From the NCBI GenBank assembly GCA_022606425.2, contig JAHDVF020000431.1:124001-188000 (forward strand): a stretch of 64,000 nucleotides of DNA, written 5' to 3'. The position numbers and the translations under genes are program-made. The first letter of the stretch is position 1; each line of letters begins with the position of its first letter. This document shows positions 63,718-64,000 of the stretch, piece by piece. The stretch is from Lepidostoma basale. Lineage: Eukaryota > Arthropoda > Insecta > Trichoptera > Lepidostomatidae. A model generated the notes under the pieces. The model saw only the letters and a list, made by a program, of their open reading frames with translations, was not told the DNA's origin and did not search any database.

Positions 63718-63812
63718 TTTACTTTATTAATTTGATCGTGCCATGTTTTCCTCTATTTCTTGTTGCGTTTGCATCGTTGACACTTAATTTCTTAACAATT
63801 ATTTTTTTATTG
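63718..63812 (-). mobile_element. LINE-B1 internal fragment
   Basis: TTTGATCGTGCCATGTTTTC and TTTCTTGTTGCGTTTGCATC are the inverted RNRGRPRKTWHDQI segment. Both ends are missing. Confidence 0.6.
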
Positions 63813-63814
63813 AT

Positions 63815-64000
63815 TATTTCGCTGATCCTCAATTATTTATTATCAATGTAATGAAGTGTTGTTTACAAAGAAATAAACATTGTTCAATGAATCCCCATCA
63901 CAAAATTATGTTGAATATAAAATAAATTATTTAATGTCTTCAAATATCAAACCCGTCCAGATAAGAACCTTGTAAAGTTATAAATATAAATGGACAATCA
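63815..64000. other. AT-rich end of window
   Basis: AATAAACATTGTTCAATGAA (63882) resembles 42555-42585. Nothing else recognised. Confidence 0.3.

Overview
This is an AT-rich, gene-poor stretch of an insect nuclear genome. No host protein-coding gene, rRNA, true tRNA or CRISPR array could be supported. Almost every longer reading frame is a shadow or remnant of a transposable element. The insect assignment is inferred from the element set: RTE-like reverse transcriptase tails, a DD37D (maT) mariner, and tRNA-headed SINEs with A and B boxes. The order cannot be fixed from the sequence alone.

The main content is dead non-LTR retrotransposon (LINE) copies, nearly all 5'-truncated. I group them by the conserved C-terminal tail of the reverse transcriptase. 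LINE-A is the CETW...FEMWLYRRM type with an AAG-rich tail. LINE-B is the SEAWNW...RRMCG type, in two subfamilies: B1 ends in (TTAG)n and B2 ends in (TTTG)n or (TTG)n. LINE-C is the AMERAMLGISLRDR...VQQWT type with a (GAA)n tail. LINE-D is the AEMRTLR...LRDRIRN type with an (AGA)n tail. The best copy is LINE-B1 at 24425-25410, which carries the palm YADD motif and sits between perfect 14-bp target-site duplications. Three short repeats (4174, 28028, 53240) carry the LINE-B1 3' end on an unrelated body and look like SINEs it mobilised. Seven tRNA-headed SINEs share one head and carry either of two hairpin 3' tails.

DNA transposons are a complete-length but broken maT mariner (10333-11641), four hAT-type non-autonomous elements with 8-bp duplications, two elements with TTA/TAA duplications (PIF/Harbinger-like), and an unassigned 414-bp TIR element (57419-57832). 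Several sit inside LINE copies, which gives a relative age order.

The most striking layer is a set of short foldback repeats, many about 150-200 bp, spread from about 6 kb to 57 kb. Although the families differ in sequence, most arms carry one grammar: CTGANGA, one extra base, a short hairpin, GAAA, a 4-6 base palindrome, then TC or TT. This is the hammerhead ribozyme core apart from the extra base. The hairpin arms change together between families, which is covariation visible within this single window. The cleanest loci are 20231-20438 (a perfect 99-bp palindrome with a motif in each arm), 29585-29616, 18131-18165, 31011-31178 and a direct tandem pair at 49182-49550.

Between repeats lie unique AT-rich blocks. 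A few are locally GC-richer (about 32330-32830, 37740-37915, 46450-46720) and could be conserved non-coding DNA, but nothing in them identifies a gene.
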